A stretch of 64,000 nucleotides of DNA from Biscogniauxia marginata. Taxonomy: Eukaryota > Ascomycota > Sordariomycetes > Xylariales > Xylariaceae. Positions within the stretch are counted from its first letter, which is position 1, and each line of letters begins with the position of its first letter. A program made the position numbers and the translations under genes. The notes under the pieces were generated by a model. It saw only the letters and a list, made by a program, of their open reading frames with translations. It was not told the DNA's origin and did no database searches. The stretch is from NCBI GenBank assembly GCA_022695795.1, contig MU404122.1:1-64000 (forward strand). The letters run 5' to 3'. Shown here in pieces: positions 35,756-47,802 of this stretch.

Positions 35756-38700
35756 ATATATTAAAAATAGTTTTAATTATTTTCTTTTTTTAAAGTAAAT
35801 TTAATAATTTTATTAATTATATTTTAATAATTCTTTTTTTATTTTATTTTTAAATAATTTATAAAAACGGAAGTACTTATGCGGTACTCTTTTTATTAAG
35901 TTTTTAAGTTTAATTACTTAAATTATATAAGCGATATATTTCGTTTTTATATTCGTTTTTTTAATGTTATTTATAGTATTTATTTTATAACTCGTAATAA
36001 TTAACTCCTTTTAATTTTAATTTTAATAAAGCGTATTTATCTCGAAATTTATTTATAAATTACTTTTTTTAAATTAATTTATTTTTAAGATTATATCATG
36101 GTTTAATATATATATAATATTAAAAATATTTTACTTAAAATATTTTTAAATAATTATTAAAAAAAGAATTATTTCTTTTAATACTTTATTATCTTTATAA
36201 CTAAATATACCTCTTTTAAAATTTCGTAATTTATATAAACTTTATTTATATATTTATAATATATTGTTTTTTTAAATTACTTTAATTAAAATATAATTTT
36301 TATTTACTTTTAAGTTTATAAAGGCTTTATATTTCTTTTTATTATATTTAACTTTAATTATAATAATATTATTAAGTTTTAATTAAACTTTATATAAAGA
36401 TTTATTATTTATAATTTCTCGTTACCTTATTAACGAAAGCTTTTACCATTTTTTGGTTTTTTACGTTTTTTCTTTTTTAAGTTTTTTCGAGTTATTACGG
36501 CTTTAATTTCGTTTTATTTTTAGTAATTATTATTTTAATAGTTTTTTTAATTAATTTTTACGTAATAAAAGTAAAAGGTTTATTTTTTATATAAAACTTT
36601 ATATATTAAAACTTTAATTTTTTTGGAGGGCTTTTTTATAGTTTAAATTTATTTTTTTATTAATTCGAAAATTTTTAAAGTTTTAAATTATTTTCGAATA
36701 AAAAGCGTAATTCTCAAGTTTATTTATTAAAAGTAATTTAATATCTTTTTATAAGTTTATATATATTTTTAAAAATCTTCCTTTTTTTTAAAAGTATATT
36801 TTAATGATTTATTTATAATTTAATTAAATACTTCTTTTTAAAACTAAATAAATTAATGTCGTACTTAATTCGTTTTTTAAGTTAATATAAAAAATATAAT
36901 TCTTTTTTAATTTCGTTTTTTTAAAACCCATTTCGAGTAACTTATATATATCGTAAAATATTAAAATATAATATATATAACTTTTAATAATTATTTAATT
37001 GCTTTTTTCGGAACTTAAATAAAAATAATAAGTTTTTAAATAACGTAACTATCGTGAGATATTATCATAAATATATTTATTCTTTTTTATATTATTACTT
37101 TTTAGTTTTTAAAAATAATAACTAACTTTATTTTTAAAGCTTTTATATATTTAATAAGTATTATTAATATAAAAGTTTTAATATAACGATATATGTTTTT
37201 TTATAACTTTATTATTTTATTTTTATTAAAGTAAAATATTTCGTTTTTTAGTTATTTAATAACTTATTAAATTAATTAATATTATTTATATAAAATTTTT
37301 AATATAAGTTATTATGTTTATTTTTTTCTTTAATATGTTTTATATTTATCGTCGTTATAATAACTTTAATATAATTTATTATAATTTAATTTATAAGTAT
37401 TATATTTATATAGTAATTCGTTTTCGTTATATTTTTATTTAACTTATTTTAAAGTAAAATACTTTAAGTATAAATAATTATATTTTAAGTAATTTTTAAA
37501 GTTAACTTAATAATATTTATAATTTTCGCGAATTATAATAAGTAAGTAATAATACCTTAAGTGATATTTATAAACTTTTTTTTTATAATTTTAATAAATA
37601 TTATAGTTTTTTTTATAAGGACTTTTTTGTTTACTTTAATAATAACGATAAGAAATACTCAATTTACTTTTTTGTTATTTTTAAAAAAAACTTTTACTTT
37701 AAAGGTTTTTTTTAAGTTAAAAAATCCCTTTTATTTTTATTTTTTATTTTTTAAAATTTCGATACTCGTTTTTATAATGTTTTTTTCTTATAATTAAAAT
37801 ACTTAATAATTAACTTATTTCGTTTTTTTTGCTTTTTTAAAATAACGTTAATTTTAATAAAGTTTAATTTAGTTTTAGTGTTTTTCTTTGTTTCGATATT
37901 ACTTTTATAATTTCTTTCTTTTTGTTAATCGTCGTTTCTTCGTTATATCGTTTTTTTAAAGTATTATTCGAAGTTTTTATTATTAATAATTATTATTATT
38001 ATAACATAATCGTTAAACTTCTTTAAGTTCTTTTTTTATATAAATTTATTTTATATATAATTTTTTAGTTTTTTATAAAATAAGTAATTATAATTAACTT
38101 ACGAGTTTTTTAAACTTAATAACGTAATTTAAAGTTTTTTATTTTATCGTAATTTATAAAGTTAAACTTTAGCTTATTACTTAAAAATTAAATTATTAAA
38201 TATAAATTTAAGTTATTTTTTAAACTTTTTATAATTTTTAAAAACTTTTTATATCTTTTTAAACGCTTAATTTATTATTTAAATAATTTTTTAATGTTAA
38301 TTAAAACTAAGTTAAAATAATTTCGGTAAAAAGTTAAAATATCGTAAAAACTTTTTATTTTTTAGTAATAATTATTTCGTAATAAAACCTTAAATAAGTT
38401 TTAACTTAAATTAAAAATCTTTTTAAATTATTTAACTTATTATATTGGGAGTCGTTATATTATTTTCGTCGTTTAAGTTATTAAGGTTATTATTATTTAA
38501 AAGTAGTTTTAATTATTTATTATTAAAAGGTAAAAGTTATTTTATTTATTTGTTTTTCTTTTTTTTTCTTTTTTTTTAAACGATTCTTTTTATTAAGCTT
38601 TAAAGGTGTTTTTTAGGGGTTTTTTTTTAGTTATAATTATAATTAACTTTTATATTAATTTTTTAAAATTTTTTTATTATATCGTAAAAATTTTTAAAGT

Positions 38701-38849
38701 TTTCGTTTAAAAGCTTATTAATTATTATTATTATTTGTTTTTTCTTTTATTACTTTTTAGTTTTAAAAGGTATATTTATTTTAAGGTAATTTAATTAAAA
38801 GTCCTTTTTCTTAAACTAATATTAAATATTAATTAAAGAGTTATTAAAA

Positions 38850-39257
38850 TATAACGAACTTTTTTATATGTTTTTAATTAATTAACTTTATAAATAAGTA
38901 CATATTAAGTTTTCTTGATTTAAAAGTAATAATAAATCGAGGTTAATTTAAAATATTTATAATGCTTTATTTGTTAAATTTTTTTTAAGATATTTTTATT
39001 ATAATATTAAAAAGTGATTATAGTTTTAAATTAATAGTTAAAAAATAAATAATTAGTTATATAAAAAACTTTGATTTACTTATATTTATTTTTTTATAAA
39101 GTAATGCTTATTATTCTTTTTAATTCTTAAAAGTTTAATAGAAAATATTAATATTCTCCTTAATTCTTAAGAGTTTAATAGATAATTCTTTTTAGAGTTA
39201 TATAACCTTAAATTATATAACTCCTTTTATTCCTTTTACTTATATTAGTTCGTAACA
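38850..39257 (-). repeat. RIP-degraded full-length LTR copy
   Basis: This 408-bp stretch has exactly the length of the intact solo LTR and aligns to its reverse complement end to end, from TATAACGAAC (intact TGTGACGAAC) to GTTCGTAACA. The changes are nearly all transitions towards A/T. It lies in the same orientation as the 31345 copy, so the 7.2 kb between them is plausibly the interior of one ruined LTR retrotransposon; no polyprotein frame survives to classify it. Confidence 0.75.
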
Positions 39258-40260
39258 CTTTATAAAAATATTTATTATTATAATAATTATTTTAAATATA
39301 TAAATTAAGTTTTACGTAATTAGATTAGTTTTTTTTTTAATTTAAAAAAAGTTATTATTATATTATTTTTTATATAAAAAACGCGTATATTTTTTTTAAT
39401 TTCGATATAAATTAAATATTTTAAAAAGTTAAAATATTTATAATAACTTACGAAGTATTATTATAATTTTATTTTATTATAAATAAAATTAAAAAACACT
39501 AAAAAAGTTTTTTTATAAATATTATAAATATTTATAATTAGTTTATAAAAATTACTTTATTATTAATATATAAAATAATTTTATTACGAAATAAACTGTA
39601 TTTTTAATAAGCAACATAAAATTAAAAATAAGTAATTAAAAATAAAAAGAATATTTAATATAAAAAAAGAAATAACTTTATAAGTTAAAAAAGATAATAT
39701 TACGATTAATAATAAAGAAAAAGAATCTCGAAAAAAATAATAACTAAATAAAACCGATATAATATATATAACTAAATTAATTATAATATATATATTTATA
39801 TAATAAATAAATAAATATTTAATAATTTTAATTTTAAGGAGTTATAATTAATTTTAAAGGATTTTAACTTAAAAATATAATAAATTAATTAATTTAAATT
39901 ACGTGTTAAAAAACTAAATACTTAATATAAAAAAGGTATTTAATTTTTAAAGCGTAAAACTAAAAAAGACGATTTAAATAATAATAATTATTAATTAATT
40001 TTAATGTCATATAAATGTTTTTTAATGGTTAAAACTACGAAAGTTATAAAAACTAGTTTATTTGTTTATATGATTTATTTACTTATAAAATACGTTATAT
40101 ATTAAAATTTTATTTTTTAATGTTTTTATTAATAAATTTAAAAAAATTAAAAATTAAAAATTTATATTTATTAATTTATTATTAAAACGTTTTAATTAAA
40201 ACCCGGTTTTTTTATAAAGTTAATTATTTATAAAAAAAAGTGGAAAAAATTTACAACTAA

Positions 40261-41086
40261 GTTATTAAGGTTTTGTCCGTACTCGTCAGGCAACTCTTGT
40301 TTTCTGGTAATATATTAACCTAGGTATGTCGGGTACATGTACCTAGGCACTAAGTATAATAAGGTGAGACTAGGTAAGCTTACCAGGTACCTTACGAAGT
40401 ACTCAGTCAGGTACCTTTTAAGTGAGTGGAGTGTCGCAATTGCCCCTCTTCCCTACCCCTCTCCCCACCAGAATACCTAGGGGACCTATGACTAGGTACA
40501 TACATGGTGTGATGTAACACTCCATCCGCCGGTTCGTTTTCTTTCTTTTTTTTTTCAACTCCTACTTTGATATTGAGAGACCAAAAAAAAAAAGAAAAAA
40601 AGAGATAGGTTTCCGAGAAACATTCACATGAGACTCGCCGTTGGAAAGAAAAAAAAAAGGGGACCCACACACGCAGACACAGTTAAACTGAATATACATT
40701 CATATTGTATATTTTGTCTCCCTTCCAATTGACACTGTTACGCCGCCCACTTTGCATCTGCAGCCTGAATCAGGCCTAACCTTGATCACAGACCTATATT
40801 TCTAGGTCGGATTTTTATACACTCTTGTCAGACTGAGTCACCAGTCTTGCCCTGCGTACCTCATCACTTTACTTCAACCCCCATTCACCCATCCATTCAT
40901 ACCTACGTGTACGTATATGTGCCTCGTTTCTACTTCTTCTGGCAAACGCCGACACCCTGCTCGTCGATCTCGAGTCCGGTCCGGGTAGAAGGCCACTTGC
41001 CACTGAATGCATTTGTCGCCCGACCCGTGCTTCCTGCAAAGCCCCTTTCTCACTGTTCACTTTCTTACCCAGATATTCACAGCAAA
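40261..41086. other. Region upstream of DAHP synthase
   Basis: GC content returns to normal here. The first 250 bp are crowded with CTAGGTA/ACCTAGG/GGTACCT motifs (about 40318-40500). A TGAGTCA box lies at 40834-40840. Several pyrimidine tracts precede the start codon. Frames such as 40407-40670 and 40847-41140 look like chance. Confidence 0.5.
40834..40840 (+). promoter_or_regulatory. Candidate Gcn4/CPC1 (general amino-acid control) site
   Basis: An exact TGAGTCA lies 247 bp upstream of the DAHP synthase ATG. TGASTCA is the known binding site of Gcn4/CPC1/CpcA bZIP factors, which induce amino-acid biosynthesis genes, including aromatic ones, on starvation. Position and target make it credible, but a 7-bp match is weak alone. 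Confidence 0.5.
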
Positions 41087-42511
<1,425 letters not shown>

Positions 42512-42997
42512 GGTCCGCACACCATAGCGAGTTTTTTTCTACTTCTACTTCTACTTTTTCTATCATACATGTAAAAGGAAGGGGTAATATCTAAGGGAAT
42601 CACAGGGTTTAGAGAAAAAAAAAGTACACCGAAGTCCATCTAGAAGGGACAGATCAAAATCGCATTGTTGCATTTGAAGGCCTAGGGAACTCCATAGTGT
42701 TCATGATGGCGACTTTTCTGTGGCAAGTAGGCTCTTTGGCGCGTCAGGGGGAGATTCTTGTATTTTGACGCCTTACAAGCAGCATACAGTTCTTGCTTGA
42801 AGTCAACATTGGGGGTTGATTTGACGAGATTGGCACGGGAAGGGGGACAGCCTCACTGATGGCATCAGAGGATGATACCCATCTGCGTGCGAACAAGTTT
42901 TTTGAAAGCTCTTCTTCCTCATTCAAATCAATACGCTGAAACCTGTGACACATTACATGATGCGCTCAATATAGTCTCAAACCCGCTAAAGGAGCAT
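42512..42997. other. Convergent intergenic region
   Basis: 3' flanks of two convergent genes (DAHP synthase and the small membrane protein). A T/CTT-rich tract follows the DAHP stop. Nothing else is seen. Confidence 0.5.
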
Positions 42998-43652
42998 CTA
43001 TCGGTCGTTGTCTCTACCGATGGGTATATAAGTGCCCCTATCCTGGGTAGCGGCACTAGAGCCCGACAATCCCGCAGTAGCAGCGCCGGCCTTCTTACTC
43101 TCGCGCATCTCGATGACCCTCCTGACTGCGGCCCAGCCCAGCAGGCCCGTAGTGCCGAGGATAAAGCCCCAGACGATGAACTGGTCCTTCCGGCTGTCAC
43201 GCTGGAAGCACATGGCCAAGGCGTCGTTCTCCTCGGCATCCTTGCAGATAGGCAGGTTGAGCGACAGGCAGAAAGCGCGGGTGCATTGCGTACATGAGGC
43301 CGAGGCGGCGCGGTCGTGGAGCGAGCGTAGGGAGTGTTGCTCGTTCGTGGTTATCGTCGTCGTGCCGGGGGAAGAGGAGGAGGTTTCGGGACCCAGTTGG
43401 ATCAGGGTGCTATTCTTGAAACAGGTACATTTGCAGAAGGTGGGGGCTGCTGAAATGCATTTGTACTTTGGTCAGGTCCTAGGTAGAGTAGCGGGAGAGA
43501 TGATGTAGCTAGATAGCGAGGAGGAGGAGGGATAGATAGATGGACGGATGAATGGGTGGATGGGGTTTCATGGACTTACAGGTTGCCGCTGCGCAATAAG
43601 CAAAGGCGCCCAAGACGAGGAGCAAGAAGAGATGCAGGGATGGCATCGGCAT
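42998..43652 (-). CDS. Small cysteine-rich single-pass membrane protein (conserved fungal type)
   Basis: Two minus-strand exons, 43652-43580 and 43449-42998, give 174 aa. Exon 1 encodes a signal peptide (PSLHLFLLLVLGAFAYCAAA). The luminal or extracellular part has CKCTCF, then CTQC...FCL, a CK and CFQRDSRKD. A transmembrane helix (FIVWGFILGTTGLLGWAAV) and a basic, small-residue-rich cytosolic tail follow. The architecture and the FCL.LNLPICK...CFQRDS pattern resemble a widespread uncharacterised ascomycete family; function is unknown. The 130-nt intron ends in a tandem acceptor (TTCAGCAG), so two isoforms differing by one residue are possible. It is divergent from the mL50 gene, with a 523-bp shared upstream region. 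Confidence 0.78.
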
Positions 43653-44175
43653 GGTGGACTCATTGAACTAACATGGACATGTTGCGGACTCAACTCTTCA
43701 TCGCGATAGAGAAGGGAGTGGGATGAGGTATGTATACGGAGTATGGAGGAAGTGTTCGCAACATCAATGTATTGGAAAGCGTATGTGGTCGTGTACGACA
43801 AGATGATGTACATACGTAATGTGTGTATTGTAATTAAGAGGTACTCAGCATTACGAAATAGCTGCATTGTCATGCATATTGCCATATATTAACCTACCTA
43901 TTATAAGAATATATATGGATTACTACCTAGATATATAAGCGCATATGCGTAAACCTATCAGCAGGGTCGGGTGGATCCAATAGGTTCGTACCTGACCTAG
44001 GTATCGCCCGCTGCCAGCTGCCCGCCCGCCTTTTAACCCCTGCTCGTGAATTTGGATATTGAAAAGAAAAAAAAAAAGCTTCATAAATCGTACGTACTTA
44101 CGTACCTGAGGGTATCATAGACATGCCCCCGCGACACGCACACCAGTCTATATCAGCGAGGCCAATTGACACGCC
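43653..44175. other. Shared promoter region (membrane protein / mL50)
   Basis: Divergent promoter region of 523 bp containing ACCTAGGTA-type motifs and a short poly-A tract near 44065. No gene. Confidence 0.5.
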
Positions 44176-45438
44176 ATGCGCCTAATACCTCGATTAAGGA
44201 GGCCTTCTGGCCTGTCTTCTTCTTCCATACCCTTCTCCTCCACCCCGCAAGCCCATGCAGCTCATGCCACTACCTCACTACCGAGACCAGCAACAAACTC
44301 TCCTAGATCGCGGCGTCTGTCGCGCTTCTACTCGTCTAATAAGCAGCCTATCCCGCGAAGCCTGGCACAGCCGTCCGTAGGACAAGACGCCCCCACAACC
44401 GAGCAGGCCGATGACCCGGACGAGGCGACCTGGGATAGACCTCCACGACAGCACCAGCTGTACAAGCCCCCACCCTCGCGCACCTATGCCTCGCGGCTTG
44501 ATGAAGTCTCGGATCCGAGTTACGCGCCCGCCTCAAACGCTGACGGGCTAGAGACTGTCGGCGACTTGGACGATTGGTGGGACCGAAGCGAACACTGGGG
44601 AGAAGCGAGCGACTTTGTAGGCTTCAGGCCCCGAGAAAAGGTCGTCGACCCCTTATCCATTGAGGGTTCTGTGCGCCGCGCCGTCGCCGAGGCTTTCGCC
44701 CTCCGGCAGGCCGGAAGAGAGGGCGACCTGACTAGGATATGGCCCGTAGGGGGGGGGGATGACCTCCGTCGAGTCACTGGGCTAGGCCTCAGATTTACTG
44801 AGGACGGCCACGTATCTCTCGACGGTGACGTGGCCGAGGTTGTCCGGGGCCTGCAATGGGAGACTGAGTTGCCCGAAGGTGAAAGCGAAGAGCTATCAAC
44901 GGTTGAGTCGGAAGCAATTGCTGTTATCCAGAGCACGCCTACACTCTCCTCGGAGGAATTGTTGAAGTTTAAGAAGGCTTGGGATCACAGCTGGAAAAGG
45001 ATCCCCTTGGTGGATCCGAGGATTAGATTCGCAGTACGTTCGTGAACTCGGGTTTCTCAAAGCGAGCCGCTACCACTACTTCACAAAGCTGACTTTCAAA
45101 CGTCCCAGGTTACAAAGCGACTCTTCCAGCTCACAGGCCAGCTCGTTCCTGACCACAAGCTTCCAAGCATCACCTATGTCCAGGCCCTGCTTCACGTCGT
45201 ACAGAAACCCCCCAAACCGAAGACCTTGACCGAGGAGATCCAGAAGCACCAGCAAGATCTACTCGAGCTGCCGAACGTGTCCGTGGCTACGAAGCGCGTC
45301 ACGCGCGGAGACAAGGAACAGGCGCTCGGAAGACTCAAGCTCATGCAGGAGGAATTGAAGAAGAGGGACCTGCCTCTCGAGGGTCACGGCTTCGCCAGGA
45401 AAAACAGAGAGATGTCGCGGTTCCGGGGCGGAGTGTAA
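44176..45438 (+). CDS. Mitochondrial large ribosomal subunit protein mL50
   Basis: Exons 44176-45033 and 45109-45438 encode 395 aa; the 75-nt intron is phase 0 (GTACGT...CAG, branch CTGAC). The N-terminal 50 residues are rich in Arg, Ser and Pro with almost no acidic residues, ending in a FYSS motif typical of mitochondrial targeting peptides. The C-terminal part (about 285-395: VTKRLFQLTGQLVPDHKLP, then PPKPKTL, LPNVSVATKRVT and DKEQALGR) matches the L50 family of the mitoribosome. A low-complexity, acidic central region separates the two. It would act in mitochondrial translation. It converges with the thioesterase gene downstream. Confidence 0.8.
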
Positions 45439-46118
45439 TGAGTATCGCCGCATGGCACACACATGTATGCTCGCACACGAATAGATGGACAACTGTGCCA
45501 CCGTACACTAAGCAAGGTGCAAAAGCTTTGTACCCGTGTAGAATATCTGTGGAGAGGAATGAAATGTATGATACCAGCCTACTACTTCGTCGGATGTGCC
45601 TTACTTGGGCTACATTATCTCGCCTCTTGCTGAAAGCTGATAGCTAGCTACTCGTACAACAAGCAGATATTCATTAACAATTTAGAAGTCATCCGTAACT
45701 CTAACAACAAACCTCTACCCCCCCCTCCTCCCTTTTTCGTCTAAACGGAAAGGGCTGATTTTGTAACAGTATATTTCAACATCCCCTAACCTGTCTCACC
45801 TCTCATGATCACATACCCCGAAACGAATGAGGCGCGATCCTGCCCCCCAAAGCAACCATTGTTCGCAAAATAAGTAGGAGCTCTACAGCAGCGAACGAAT
45901 GGCTGGTGCAAGCCTCGTATGGCTCACAACGCGCCTACGAATACAACTTAAGAATACGATCGAATGTGGTTTAAATTAGTATACTAGGGTACCTGATGTT
46001 TCGACCACTCTGAAATGAATTGGACACGAAAAGAGACAATTGCCAACGTTACGGGTGTTTCGAACAAACTATGTATAGGCTTAATTAAGGGGGCGATCTA
46101 TCACGCAATTTCGCAACC
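45439..46118. other. Convergent intergenic region
   Basis: 3' flanks of mL50 (plus) and the thioesterase (minus). Short frames only; a CCCCCCTCCTCCC tract lies near 45718. Nothing supported. Confidence 0.5.
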
Positions 46119-46459
46119 TCATTCCGTCAGGTTGGCGTTCTCGTCGTACTTGAACTGCTGCTGCTGCTGCTGCGAGCCCGAGCCCGAGGACGCGTGCTCC
46201 CGGCGGTCCTGGTCGTCGCCGAGCCGCACGCGCCTGCGCGCGTCGATGTACATCATGTACTCCTGGTAGGTGTGGGGCAGGACGCGGACGTCGCGGGGCA
46301 CGAGGAAGGTGTAGTTGAACTGGCCCGTGGGCCGGGCGTTGCCGTGCTCGACGTCGCGGACCTTGCTGTCGACGCGCACGTGCAGCCGCGTCGCCGGCGG
46401 GCTAGCCGGGTCCGGCTGCTGCCGCGGTGGCTCGCTGCTGCTGCTGCTGCTGCCGTCGC

Positions 46460-46496
<37 letters not shown>

Positions 46497-47802
46497 CAAC
46501 TCCAGCACCGGCGGGTCCGTGTACACGACCGTCGCCGTCAGGTACAGAACGCTGCCCACGGGGACCGGGTTGCGGAACGTGCACGGGTCCGCGCTGATGA
46601 AGGTCGGGCGCGCGTGCGCGAAGCTGGCCGCACAGCAGAAGGCCAGCTCGAACGTCTGCTTCAGGTGGAAACCACCGAAGATCATGGCTGGTTTGTAGAA
46701 CGTGAGTTGAGGATGTGCCCTTTCTGGTGAGTAAAAAAAAGGGGGGGGGATGAACTCTTGAAATAGGCACATACTTTGGTGTCGGTTACGATACTGCGGC
46801 TGCATGATCGAGGCGGTCGAGAGCTGAGTCTTGGCCATGGCGATGACGTTGCTGGGCTGGCGGAGACTGCGGTTCGGGTTGTGGTAGGCAAGCTGCCTCA
46901 GCCAGATCTTGTGTATGAGAGCCGACTCGGGGTCATTGGGCTCCGCCTCGAGCAACGAGGTCTTGAGCAGCTTCTTCTTGGCGAGAGCTTTGGCCTCCCC
47001 TGTCTTGAATATCCTCTCTTCCTCGGGCGTGGAACAGACGAGACGCGGTATGTTGACGGGCTTCTTGGTGACAGGGTCCAACGCGACCATGGTGAAGGTG
47101 CATGTGAGCAGCACGTCCTCGGGCTTGCTCGGCTCGCCTTCTTCCCTGGCCCGAGCAACTTTGCATGTGATCTCCACGCTGCTCCTCCCCGACGCGTACG
47201 TCACTTGCCCGCTATACTCGAGGTCACATATTTCGGTTAGAGGATGCGCAATCGTGATGCGGTCTAGCGCCGCCGTGACGACCGTCACGCCCGGGCCGGT
47301 GTGCTTGTAGACTACGATGCCGGATAAGGCGTCCAGGTCCATAAATATCGTTCCCAACCTGTCGTTTTATTCAGGTTAGAGAATATGTGCGTGTGTGAAA
47401 AAGCGCTGCCATCCAGAGTCAGGCGGGAGATAGCCACCTTATGTGCCCGGACGAGTTGATGTATGTATCGCTGAGCCACGGATCTCGACCGAGAGGAAGC
47501 ACGACCCGGTGATAACTATCACTCATCTTCTTGGACGTCAGGTCGCGCTCTCTCGGAACCGCCTCGCCGGACGCAGCGTTGTTTCCCTGTTGTTGCTGGA
47601 GTTTCCATGCCTCTATCCACGGCGTGGATAGTCGGTCATCTGCTAGGCCGCGAAACACCCCGTCGGTCCGGTGCACGCTTGTGCCGTGGAAGCTTCTGGA
47701 GTATAACGAGAGAACGGTGAGATGATGGCCACGCGGTCTAAGGCTCTCGCGCTGGAGCGACGAGGCGAGTAGCCGCCGAGCAATTATATCCCTATAAGCC
47801 AT
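46119..47802 (-). CDS. Mitochondrial acyl-CoA thioesterase, ACOT9 type (double hotdog)
   Basis: Minus-strand exons 47802-47438, 47358-46775 and 46687-46119 encode 505 aa. The N-terminus is Arg/Ser-rich (mitochondrial presequence), followed by MSDSYHRVVLPLG. The first hotdog follows (LGTIFMDLDALSG, a conserved Asp-bearing catalytic segment), then the second (MIFGGFHLKQTFELAFC). These enzymes hydrolyse acyl-CoAs to fatty acid and CoA in the mitochondrial matrix. Intron 2 (46774-46688, 87 nt, GTATGT...CAG) has no stop and is a multiple of three, so retention would insert 29 residues between RNRHQ and MIFGG. The second domain is interrupted by an Asp/Gly/Ser low-complexity insert from GTC/GCT triplet repeats (plus-strand 46437-46500), and the C-terminus has a polyglutamine run. 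Confidence 0.88.

Larger units (their letters stand above)
30770..40095. mobile_element. Large TIR-bounded interval, same termini as the MITE
   Basis: The left arm starting ACGTGTCTTATAAGCGAGT (30770) is matched in inverted orientation by ACGTATTTTATAAGTAAA read from 40095. The similarity continues inward for about 200 bp on each side (shared phrases such as TTTTTATAACTTTCGTAGTTT and CTAAATACCTTTTTTATATT, allowing C/T changes). TA flanks both ends. The interval is 9.3 kb; subtracting the LTR-bounded interior (about 31345-39257) leaves about 1.4 kb, a typical Tc1/mariner size. I infer a RIP-degraded DNA transposon later split by a retrotransposon. No transposase frame survives. Confidence 0.65.
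29230..40260. repeat. 11-kb RIP-like AT-rich repeat block
   Basis: Sequence here is overwhelmingly A/T with dense TpA and stops in all frames. GC appears mainly as isolated CG. Such composition in an ascomycete is the classic product of repeat-induced point mutation (C to T in duplicated DNA). No functional gene is supported. The block contains the elements listed separately: a MITE, a TIR-bounded 9.3-kb interval, two degraded LTRs, a gap within a tandem repeat, and one undegraded solo LTR. The right edge is abrupt, 827 bp upstream of DAHP synthase. Confidence 0.85.

Noticed and set aside
37561..37797. 78-codon frame of almost only Phe, Ile and Leu
   Set aside because: It lies in the AT-saturated block; runs of T give poly-Phe/Ile by composition alone.
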